Of a stretch of 64,000 nt of DNA, positions 33,501 through 45,500 are shown piece by piece (positions within the stretch are counted from its first letter, which is position 1; each line of letters begins with the position of its first letter). Position numbers and translations under genes: made by a program. The notes below the pieces were generated by a model that was not told the origin of the DNA, ran no database searches, and saw only the letters and a list, made by a program, of their open reading frames with translations. Source of the stretch: Galaxea fascicularis (taxonomy: Eukaryota > Cnidaria > Anthozoa > Scleractinia > Euphylliidae); NCBI GenBank assembly GCA_948470475.1, contig OX419344.1:22407225-22471224 (forward strand), read 5' to 3'.

Positions 33501-36500
33501 AGAATGTACTATAAATAAAAACTCGCAACGCGTTGTACAATTCGCGAGTAATGAGTATTCGTGTTTCTTAGAGTTTTCAAATCGCTGCACTCTCCTACGG
33601 ATCGAAATGACTCCATTTGGACTATTCCCTACATCAACCATCTCAAGAACGCTAATATCAGTCTCACCATTACTCTGAGGAGGGCATTCGTTGGGCCTGC
33701 GATCGTTAGCACATCTTTAAATTTGTTTTTCTTATTAGTATAGACGATAGTGGTGCCAGCGGCTTGTTTTGCTTGATTTTTCCCCTGCAAGTGACCACCG
33801 ACTAGATATGTTCCATTTGCGGCTTGAACACCTGAAAAGGTTACAAGGACAAAGCTGTAGATCTCCTGGCAAAGACAACTAGCTAAATAATGAGTGAATG
33901 TGTGTCTGAATGTGTGAATGCGTGCAGCGGCCCTTTTTGTTCTTTGTGGTACTTAATTGGTCTGTTTACAACAAAGAGTTTAAAATTATAACGACTTAAA
34001 GCAATACTTAAAAAAAAGGAGCGAATGAATGAATGACTGACTGACTAATGTAATTTATTGCGTAACCTGTACCTTATGCAAAACGTTATACATTGGTGAG
34101 ACAGGAGGACGACTAGATGACAGATTCCGCGAACGCCTTCGCGATGTCGAGAAAGATGACAAGGACGCATCCAAGCCAGTCCCTCGTCATTTTAATCTCC
34201 CTAACCACTCCAAACAACACATGGCGATCTGCGGGCTTTCCCTACATCAAGGTACCGCGGAAAGCCGCAACAATCGAGAACAAAAATTCATATTCCAAAT
34301 TGATACCCTTAATCCCCACGGCATTTACGAATGCTTTTCATTCAATTAATGCATTCCTGTTTCTCATGTTGCCATGTTAGTCCACCAATAGCGTAGCTCC
34401 ATCGCCTCTATACAAACCACACACAACCCATAATTCCTCGATTCGCTCTGACGAAGGGCTAACGCTCGAAACCTCAGCTTCTAGAATCCCTGTGCGGTGG
34501 CCAATTTACATTACCAATCCACTGATAAAACCAAATTCTTGTTGACTAACTTAGTGAAGGACAGACTGACTGACTGGCTGGCTGCCTGGCTGGCTGACTG
34601 ACTGACTGACTGACAGACAGACAGGCAGACTGACTGACTGTCAGTCTGAAGGACTGAAAGACTGACTGACTGACTGACTAACTGACTAAATGAACGAATG
34701 AATGAAAGCCAACTGACTGACTAAATGAAAAATAGGTAATGGATGAATGAACGAATAAATGATTGAACGAAGGGTGGAAGGAAGGAAAGAACGTAAGGAA
34801 CGAGTTAATATGTGAACAAATGGATGAAGGGATGAGTGAACGAACGAAGGAACGAACGAACGAAAGAATGAAAGAAAGAAAAAAGAAAGAACGAGAAAGA
34901 ATGCATGGATGGATAAATGAATAAATTGATTAACAAAACTAAAACAGTAGAGTACACTCGCTGTGCCTTCTCACCAAGATTATTCACTGTTGCACTCTTA
35001 AACTGAAAGAAAACGTCACGAGTGCCCACAACAAGCTCAGCAATAAGATCAGCATTTTCAGGCCCTGGTGACGACAACGAATAAATATTACAATGTACTC
35101 AACGTATTTGCAAGTTAAACTGATTAAAGTAGAGAAATAAGGCTCTGTTCTCTAAATGTCGACTACTTTAAGCTGTGTATGTGCCCAACGTTTCTCAACT
35201 GAGAAATTAAGTTACACAACTGGTCTACGGTTGTGAAGTAAATAACTCTTACCAACCAAATACTGACGAAAGCCTAAGGCTGTACAACTGAGTAAACAAG
35301 TCGCCAAGAATGTCTTTCACTAAGGAAATAGGAAACAGCCACTGGCAATCCTGGTTATTCTTGCAATCTGATTGGCTCTCAACAGTGCCACTTATTCCCA
35401 AATTACACCTATTTTGTCCTCTAAATCGCATCCTTTTTTAAGCTCATCAAAATTCAAAACAGGTTTCAGGTGAACATTAAATCAATATTAATATTGACAA
35501 AAAACTGTGTGATTTCAAAATGGGTGTCATTAAGTGGTAATTGAACTTCGTGTCATGCAATTTTGGTCTGAAATTCAAATCGAACTCGCGCTATGCGCTC
35601 GTTTGATTTTGAAATCACACGTATGATTTCAGGCCGAATTGCACTCCACTCAGTTCAATTACTATTGTTAATTAGTGAGTTTGCTTAATTTTGCTACACT
35701 ATGATTAGACTAATAAGTAAACATCTGAAAAAAATACACATTATTTCTCACTTTAACTTTATCCGCTTTCTCGTCGATATGCTCAAAGAGGGTTCTTTTT
35801 ACCCACTATTACTGATGTATCCAATATTAGTGGTACGCACAGGACAGATATCCATCAAATATTTTCGCTCACGCGCGATTGGCCTAAAGGCATCACGTAA
35901 CCAGGGAGTATATAAACAATAGTCTCCTTTTGGCGCGAAAATATGCTCGGATATTTGTTCGCGGACATTACCTGTTCCGAGAACGAAGCTCGAGGAGAAC
36001 TGTGAGCTCCAGGAACTGATAATGTCCAAGGACAAATATTCGAGCATATTTTTAAAGCCAAATTCAAATATTTATTCAGTCACGTGATGCGTTTAGACCT
36101 ATCGCGTGCGAGCGAAAATATTTGATGGATTATAACCGGTGATATTCCTCAAATGAGTGTTGCGAAAAATATTTGAAGGGTAATAAAAACTGATTATGCT
36201 CGGATATTTGTCCTTGTTTAAATATTCGTTATTTCCTCAGTCGCTGAGAAAAGTGGTGACTTTTCCAGCTTTTCTGTAATAAATACGGTAAACTGTTATT
36301 ATCAGTCTGTTGAAATGATAATTACACAATTCTCTGTTCTCCTGCTCAGTCGTGCGGATTATGGTTTGAATTTAACGAGCAATGTTCCGCGAGAGTTCGC
36401 AGGACCACGTCAGTGACGTATGTCGTTTAACGGAAAAGCGCAAAAATTGATCGGCTTGTTGACCGTCCTGTGTTTCTACTTAATTCTGAATTTAGGAAAA

Positions 36501-39500
36501 TAACATAACTTTTTATGACTTTATGAATGCAAAATTCACTGGTATAAACTATCCCTTTACTACTCCAATCAGATCCATCAGGAACCTCGTGAATCTTCCC
36601 TGTGTTTATTTTTGAGCAATAAGATTTTGAACCTCAACAGTTTTTAAAGTAGACAACTAATTTGTGCTTTCTTTGATAGCCTTCAGTTTAAAGAATGAGT
36701 TCTACTTCCTTTCAACTGTATCTCTTTTATAGTTACTGATAGACGGATTGAATTTAGACGGTACAAATAACCTTACCTTTAACCTTATATTGTGTAGAGT
36801 AGTTTGTGTCAACCTTGAAGTATGAGTCACCATTACCGCCGCAAACGCCCCATCGATCAAAAGATACATATGAATCCAGCTTATGATCACAGCCAACGTT
36901 CTAGTTTTAGATACAAATGCGATAAAAATTAACGAACAATCCGTAGTTAGCTACCTACAATAGGCTCTTTACAAGACTCCGGGTGGCCTTGAAACCCGAG
37001 ATGAGCCAGAACAAAAACAACTGAACCTGCCATAAGCGAACACCAGCAACCATGCACGATTCCGGAGATTTCTAGGCTGAAACTCTACATTTATAACCTC
37101 CTGTGAGCGGACACATCTCGTAAAGGGACATCTGTGCATGATCCCTAGGATGTCCTCTCACGAGAGGTTACATTGAACAACACTCTTCCTCTATAATGCG
37201 GAAGCCCCTCAGACCAATATTCCAACTAAAAAGATTTTCAAGCCATTAACTTGAAACCCAGTGCGAGGAGACCAAAAGTGCCACGCCCTACCCACTTACC
37301 TCCCTCTTTCGATAGCATCCCGTTTTTAAAATAATGTGTTTTGTTTTTGGAAAACCTTATTCCCATAATTCCTGTTTTATCAAACCCTGCATTAGGATTA
37401 AGCAGAATAGTTGCGCTTAAAGTTAATATTTTTCTTTTAGTTTTGTTCACGTCGTATACTGACGTTCATATTCACACACATTACACCTACTCGACATTGT
37501 CCATCAATGCACACGTCAAGTATTGCTTTATTGAAAGAACATCTGGTGCCGGTGTTGACATTTCCACTTGAACGTACTACATTACTAGTTATGCAAAATA
37601 AAGAGCCACAACCTGAAACCAAGAATGATGAAAAAGACCATTATGAGAGAGCTGGCTGTAATGGAAAGACCTCACCTTATGAACACTCCGTTAAAGGAAG
37701 CACTTCGTTAATGCGTCCAATCTCTTTGGACAAAACTTATGTTCTCCGTACTTTCCTCCACAACAACAATTCAAAGGTGACAGACCGCAAATAAGTGTTG
37801 CTTCTAAGACTATCTGAATATGACAACTGATCATCAGTAGGATCCCTAAAATGTGTTCAATTCCACAATTGGTTTCGGCTTCATTAAGTCGTATACCAAT
37901 TGCAGGACATTTTAGGAGGAGCCACCCACAGTGTGAGCACAGTTATTGGATAGACCAAATAAACATAATTTTTAAACACAACGCAGACATGTTTTTATTT
38001 TGCTTGACCTCGTTCTCTCACTCGCGCGCGGGCTCATGGGAAATTTAAACAAAACCTGGAGCGAGGCTGCGACCGGAAGTGGCCGCTCCAGTTATGACAA
38101 CAACGACAATGCAAAGAAAGCGATACCGACAGCGATACCTAAAACGACAACGATAACGTGAAATTTGGTTGTATAAACGGGGCTTTCAAAATAAGAAAGT
38201 AAGTGGCCTTACGCAGTTCCGGCCACAAAAAAAGGGGTCGTAATGACGAGGTGGTCGTATTAACGGGGTGGTCGTATGACGGGGTTTCACGGCAATCATA
38301 TACTAACTACAGTTGTTGTCTTACCAGGGGATCTTGTGTACGGTGAAGAGCCAGCCTGCCTTTCCGCGCATTGCTGTTCTCTATAAGTGGGAACGTTCCT
38401 CGCACAGGGCTAAAACATATGCATAAAATAAATAAATAAAAAAAAAAAAACAGTTGAGCGCAATGTTATAGAAGCTAAGGAATGCCTATAGTAGGGCTTC
38501 AGGATTCCCATTATGCTTACATTTCAACTGATTATTTGATAATTGAATTTAAGAGTTGTGATGAGCTAATCAGCCGTGAACTATCAGCCATTATACCATC
38601 TTTGACAAATGGAGACAGTTGCATCGTCTTCTCGTCTTTTCCGCGAGATGAAATCGAAATCTGTTGAGCATTTAATTTTAATATGCAAGTAATAAGCAAG
38701 TAAGTAACAAATTAAAGTGAACGAAAAAGGAAAAAGGAAATATTTCATATAACCCGCAATAAATATTACCCGTTTTTTAATGCCACTCGCGCTTGATGGA
38801 TGTGAGCCGAAATGCATGATTTCAGCCAACGAGGCGCGTATTTACAATAAATAAATAATAAGCTAATAATAAGCCCACTCAAAAATTTTGTCATCCCCAA
38901 TCCCCTTACGTTTTAGCAAAAAGCCAATATAGTGAATAAATGCACAGATGCTGTAAGCAATACTAACCGCCGAGTTACAAATGCGCCATTCCTTACTTGG
39001 TCCCACACAAGTCGCCCCACCATACTTTGGGCTGCAAGTGAAAAAAGTAAGTAAAAGGTGAAAGACGGGGATAAGACCTTTATCGCGGAAAAACACGTGA
39101 AAAACAAGAGTGTTGATGTTGGGTTAGGGGAGGGGTAGGTGAGTAATTGCCTAGATACCGGTATTAACTCTGCACCTATCCCTACCCTAACCCAACAAGT
39201 TTTAATAAGTTAATTAGCTATTGTTAATGTTGGGTTAGGGGAGGGGTAGGTACGCAGTTGCCCAGATACTTACATTGACCCAAAGGTTTTTACTTTGAGA
39301 GCTCAAAGATGATACCTTTTTCGAAAGTATGTTAGTTGAATTTTTAGTCAACAATAAGGTGATATTTTTTCCTTTTTTTTTTTTTTAACAAAACACTACA
39401 AGGGCTTCAATCAATGCAGGCCCGTAGGGAGGGGAAGTGCGACGGGTGCGTCCGCACCCCCCTTCTGCCACGGTCTGCGGAGATCCGCCTCCCGAATCTA

Positions 39501-42500
39501 CCTATTATGGACCTATGGAGCAACTAGCTGGTCCATCCGATGAATGGTCACTAATACACCAAAATTTTCATTGTAATTTGAACAGAAACACTGCGTAAAA
39601 ATTCCGCCACTAGAAACTAAACTAAAATCTCGAAGGTCAAGATTTTCCTTGTGTTGAGGCTCTGAAAAGCGCCGTATTGTGTGGCTCTATTTCAAATAAA
39701 AATGTCCGGTAATATCGCTCTACAAGCTACGTGGGAAAAGCAAATGTTCGTAAGGGCTATTAGAATTTGTAAAGAAAACCGGGGATAAGCACGCATGTGT
39801 GGGAGATCATTAGGCGCGAATGATCCTGAAAAACTTTAAAATACGTAACAAGGTATGTGATTCTTTTCCCAAATATATTTTCAATTACTCAGTCAGCTTT
39901 GAGAAACCCCAGGTTCGCAAGACGCACAGAACATATACTACACGAGCGGTAACAACAGAAGACACCGTAATCAAGGGAAGGACCATTAGAAAAGTTATGG
40001 GGAGGGGGGGGGGGTTATTTTCGAGCCGCAGGAATTTTTTTCCTCAATATTTCCCGTGAATGAATATTTATTTTGTCAAAATGTTGTGTTGATATTGGTC
40101 TACTCTACATGCATGATTTTTTTTTGTACTTCGCCCACCCCCCCCACCCCATAACCTTTCTAATGGTCTGTCCCTAAGTAAATGTTTGTACTCACGGTGG
40201 GCTGGTACACTCTCTTGTCCTGTACTGCACTCCACCGCCACAAGAATAAGTACATTGGCGGTAATACGACCAACTAGACCACCCACCAGGGTGCCTTTTC
40301 TTCCCATTGTCCTGGCATGTTCCTCCTATGCACCACTGTGCGTTAGATTAGAGAAACAGAGATTGAAAGAATTTGAAATACGCATGCGTGAGACTCAAGG
40401 GCTAAAATTTTGTGTGTTATGTTTGCAGAACGGTCACCAATTCGGCAAAAGTTGGTTTATGAAAAGGATAGGGGCCATATCAACATTTAATAACTTAGTA
40501 AAGCACGATCGTCCGGGTGAGAACGACTACTTATAGTGACAATGACTGACGTTTCGACAACCTCAGCGGAAGTCATCATTCGAATCAAGATAATGACTTC
40601 CGCTCAGGCTGTCTAAGCGTCAGTCAATTTCACCTCAAACAGCCACTCTCAGGACTTTACTCACCCGGACGATCGTGTTTCACTCATTGTATCACTACGA
40701 ACTTAAATAGCACATTATCAACATGACCTCCTCTCCAAATTGACGATTATCGTTAATTCGTAACTTGCTCGGAATTTGTGATTATCGCCAATTTGGAACA
40801 CTATGCAGCAGGACTTGTCAGAAAAGAGCATATAAGAAAAAAAACCACTGAAGGAAAGGATGGCAGGAAAGTTTACAACTCGATATTTATTTTAGTCTGG
40901 CATGGAATATCACTGTTCCGACAGTGACTAGGCCTTAGCGCTGATTTTAAATGGTTAGCTTTGTCTTGAGGTCTAGTGACCAACCTTTCCCATTTACTTT
41001 CTAAAATTATTTCGCAGCGAGTGATTATATAGGTTTACAACAGGGTGTAGGATAAGCCAGTTCTGTCGGGATTGATGACCCTTCTGTTAAAAGGAATATG
41101 TTGATTTCCCAGAATTTGTTTCAGACTTTCAGCGTTCTAAATCAACGATATATGCAAATTCAGAGCAATTTAAGAATTAACGATAATCATAAATTCAGGG
41201 AGATGAATGGGTTGCACATCATACAACTCCAAAGAATAGACTGGGCATTACTCACGTTCCGTATGCCACAGGGTGACCCATCAGCCAGCGGAGCAAATCT
41301 GGTCACATCGCCCCCGCCGCTTGTAGTGCAAAACAGGTTGTCACATCTGCCCTATAGATTGAATTAAATTGAAAAATTACGAGGACTGTTAAATAAAATA
41401 AAACCTCCACTCATATCAAATTGACACAAAGTTGTCGGAAAGAACAACTACAACTAACTTACTTACTAATTAACTACCTAATATAAATGTCATCATTTTT
41501 ATTGAAACGTTTTAACTAACTACTTTAAACATGGAAAGAACTGCATTTAGTATAAAAAATTTGATATCATTGTCGCCTTTTTCTTTTAAAGCTTCCGCGC
41601 CCAGCCATTTTGGATTTCTTGATGTCATTTGTTTGCACTTATTGGCAGGAAGCAAATAAAACAAAGGTCTTTTGCTTAAAATAACTGAGTAACGAAACGG
41701 CGTCCAGAAATCGAAATGGCAGCACAGGGTTAACTTAAAAACGAAAATAAGCGATTATGACAGCCTTGAATGTACTTTCCGATTGCGTCCAAGACTAGTT
41801 TACTCATGACGTCGCCCAATTTGCTGTGTTGGTTGTTCTCGTGACCAGAACGAACTCGCAGTGGGGTTTCAGCAATGGCCTTACGAAATTGATGTAGCCA
41901 TCGAGCACCTGCATGCTTGCATCGGTCAGAATCAACGAGTCAAATCCGTACTTGCCAGCAGTCTTAAACTTTTTCTGGTGAATAAATCCCCCGTTCTTCT
42001 TGACTGTCGACTGTCAAGTACTGATGCGTCATAGGGTGAGACCCCTTCACCTTGATGAACAAATACACCGCAAAAAATTTCGTGGCGAATGTTAAGTTCG
42101 AGGGGTTGACTTGACCCGGACTTGTCTTGCACGTCTTCACGGTGTTTTCGTAACGAGGCAAAAGAAACGTTACCACTTCTAACAGTTCTTCCATGGTTGC
42201 CCAGTGCCCCCTAGCATCCAGAGTTTCGATGTCTAGATCTTGTGTCCATTGCAATCTCATCATCTTTGCCACTGTCTTGCGAACTCTTTTGAGGCACAAT
42301 TCTGTCGATGACAAGTTTCGAAGAACTGTGTCTGAGGCGCCATTTATTTTTCTGAAGTCGATCATCTCAGAGATGGCATCAACGTAGCCCAATCGTCCAC
42401 CGTGTCCTAGTTTGTGAGAACACAGGCTTAAGTCCAGCACTTCAAAACTCAATTCCTCCTCGTCGTCGCAGCTTTAATTTGAGAAATTTAAAGCATCTTT

Positions 42501-45500
42501 TGACTATCTGCTGAGCTGGGCGATCTTTCTTGCATCCACCACCACTTCTAGTCAACCATTTCGTAAATGATTTGCCAATTTGGCTGGAAACTGAAAATGA
42601 AGGCAATACTCTGCAAGATGGTTTTGCGATTTCACTCGATTTGTCAACGTCGGCAAGTTCTTTGGTACTTGCAGCGAGTCCTTCTTGGTCGGGCTTTTCG
42701 TCAAAGAAAAAGAACCGACTGTGCTTGATGTTCACGTGTTTCCTGCAACCGCGCTGACTTTTAAATCCATCGTGATCACAGACCTGTATTGGACAGTGAT
42801 ACAAGCTATCTGTTTCATCCTTTTCCAAGTGAAGCCGTTTGGGTTTCTGTGATGAGCCATCAATTTTAGACCAGTCAACCTTGCCTTTCTTGTTCATCTC
42901 TGACATCTGTGTGATTCACACAGTTTGTTCCACTTACATAAATAGTGAACTAAACACAAAGGCGACCGAAACAAAAAGAAATTGTTGCATTGTGCAACTT
43001 GTCCCAACTTACCCCTGCTTGCTCAGGCATGGCATGCCTCTGCTCCTTCTTTATGTTCGTTATTCTTAATAGGCCATTTCCGAGTTCATGTCTGCCTCTT
43101 CTTCAAAGCGAGTCTAAGTGCGAAGTTTTTGTGATGGTAATTAGTTCTACTTTACATATGAATGAAAACTAATTTTCATAACAAAAACTTCGCACTTAGA
43201 CCCACTTTGAAGAGGAGGCAGACATGAACTCGGAAATGGCCTATTAAACTTGCAAATCCAAGGTGACATATGGCGTTGGTGCGATTCTGCTCAATCTTGT
43301 CCGGACAAGTCAATAAGCGCCTTGAAATGTCGTTTAAAATCAGCTTTTGACTCTGTTTCGAGTTGTTTCGAGCTTAAACATCTACACCAAACGTTTTGTC
43401 AATTGGAAAGCGATAAACATATATGGCAAGAATAGAAGAATGTTTCGGCTGAACAACATGCAAAAGGGAACAGTCTTTTTCTAAACAGGAACCATTTTGC
43501 ACAAATGGGAACTGATGGTTAGGAACAAACTTTTCCATGTGCTATTAAAAAGGAACATTTCATTGAAAACGGAACCATTAATGGGAACAATTGTTCCTCA
43601 AATGAATGAAAAGGAACCAGTTTTTAAAGCAGGAACTACGAAAGAAAGGAACAAACCTTCCTTTACAAGAAAAATGAACGCAAATATTTGGGAACTAAAG
43701 TTCCTCCAGCCAGCATAAAGGAACAGCTATTCCAAAAGGGAACGCATAAACAGGAACAATTGTTCCTCAACTGCACAAAAAGGACCAAACGGATAAACGG
43801 GGAGCAATACCAATACCAAAACTAAAAATAGTCATAACTCGTTTAGCATTCAAACTTACCCGCTGACTTCGGGAAACAATAAAGCCAGGCCCGTACTGCA
43901 TTTCACACTGATAGTTTCCGTCAAATATCTCCCCTGGCAGTTTGTTCTGATCCGAAGGAGGGTTGGGTATAACATGGCTCGCAGGGGGCGGGTCGAGCAA
44001 ACACTTGGCCTTATTGTCATTCCTGCAAGAAACCAAATGTGCTGTGTTAACCACGCCCTCTCTACGGGAGAATAGAAAGCGTTTAACCTTTTAAAACTTT
44101 AAGATGAAAATTTAAATTCTCATTTGTTGCCGCTACACATTTCTTATAGGAGCAGTGGGGAGACGTTAATAAAATGTTAAGGAAATTTATCTTGTGTGAT
44201 CCTGTCCTTAATTCTCCTGACAACTCTGTTTCATAAAGTGTTGATATTACAAGGAGAAATTTGATGCTGATCACTCTTAGGGTTTAAAAGGTTAAATCTC
44301 CGCTTTGAAAAAGATTTCCGTCCGCACGTGACCATTTCTCAGTTTTCTCTATCCAAGAGTAAACGATTTACAATAACTTTCAAAATGCTGATTTGTTGAT
44401 GTACACTATACTTTGTACATTAACCAGCTTAGAAAATATCTGCTTTCGAACGTTTACGCACAGTCTGATATAAACGCCACGAGATGTTGAAAAGTCTTTG
44501 CCAGTTTGGTAAAAACAAGAAGAAAAAAATCAATGACGTCATCTGTGGGTCTGTGTTACCATAGATCATTGGCAATAACCAAAAAAAAAGCAGAATTCAG
44601 CAGATTCATGATTAAAAAATGATTCGAATGATGCATCCACTAATGTCATGAAGGGGGTTGACGGGTTTTAAAATTGTGGTGCTAATTTTTAAAATTGCCT
44701 TAGAATCTCTGCAAACGAGTAAAGCTGGACCACACTTACCCTATAAAATCTTCAAGTGACCTACGTGAACAATTTGACCACGTAGCGGCCAACACCCCAC
44801 CAGGAAGAATAGCCGACATGATATAGGTCCCCGGTGGGCACTCGGCTGAAGTATCATGCCCAAGATTCAAACTATAAGGAAAGATGACTAATACATAAGT
44901 ATTTATTTAAGGACGGTGCGTCCTGTTGTTATTGCACTTACGTTATACGCATGTTAGACTAGTAAAGGATAATTCCAAAGTGTAAAAAGGGTTTCTTTGA
45001 AAGATGGTGTTTGGTAAAACAAAAATGTCTTTGCGAGGTTTGAGAAAAGCTACCCTGGCTCCAGAGGCCCGCTGAGAAAATAAATATCCCCGAAAACCAA
45101 AACAGAAGGTGACAGACTGGCCTCTGGTCGCAGGAGCCGAGAAATTCCATATCATCAAATTGGGGCAGAATTTGTCCTTGTTCGTTGATTGGTTCTTCAA
45201 ATGAAACAACAACCGTGATTGGCTTAGGAAAAGCGTAGTTTCCCAGCCGACGTGAAACAACAACTCTGATTGGCTTCGGAAAAGCATGGTTTCCCAGGCG
45301 ACAGCACAGCACGGAAATGAGTTTCAGTATTCGTGCGACCAGAGATTATTTTTACCTCTCGGCGCTTCGCGTCTCGGCCACGTAATTTCTCCCCTCTAAA
45401 GCCACGCGTGACATCCTATGATTCCATCAACATGGAAAGGTTACTGGAAGGTATCTCCCTCATTACTCTCTAGCACCCTGTCTAAGGTGGTTCTATGAAC

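Larger units (their letters stand above)
32346..35064 (-). other. ADAMTS spacer-domain exons
   Basis: Exon 34975-35064 ([20 protein letters not shown]), 33668-33831 ([40 protein letters not shown]) and 32346-32478 ([19 protein letters not shown]) follow the spacer pattern of an A-E-x-x-x-G-T-R-D strand, a GxYLxGG turn, AGTxxxY, GPTNxxLxV and NPGVxYRY. The last exon runs into the second TSP1 ([18 protein letters not shown]). Spacer domains usually decide matrix binding and substrate choice. Confidence 0.8.
36777..44022 (-). other. ADAMTS disintegrin-like, first TSP1 and Cys-rich exons
   Basis: 43860-44022 and 41256-41351 give the disintegrin-like module ([52 protein letters not shown]). 40196-40335 adds WCIGGTC and the first TSP1 ([19 protein letters not shown]), completed by 38968-39031. 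The Cys-rich part spans 38325-38373 ([12 protein letters not shown]), 37491-37612 ([17 protein letters not shown]) and 36777-36900 ([20 protein letters not shown]). Compared with typical family members, the segment between TSP1 and QCAE lacks the usual CP...DFRE run, so it is short or an exon was missed. Confidence 0.8.

Noticed and set aside
39118..39250. Telomere-like ttgggttaggggaggggtag words
   Set aside because: The word occurs twice directly and once inverted, not as a (ttaggg)n array, so it is an ordinary dispersed repeat.
44943..45312. Two overlapping minus-strand frames of about 115 codons
   Set aside because: They cover a tandem 50-bp repeat and adjacent non-coding intron; no domain, and the true ADAMTS exons lie either side.
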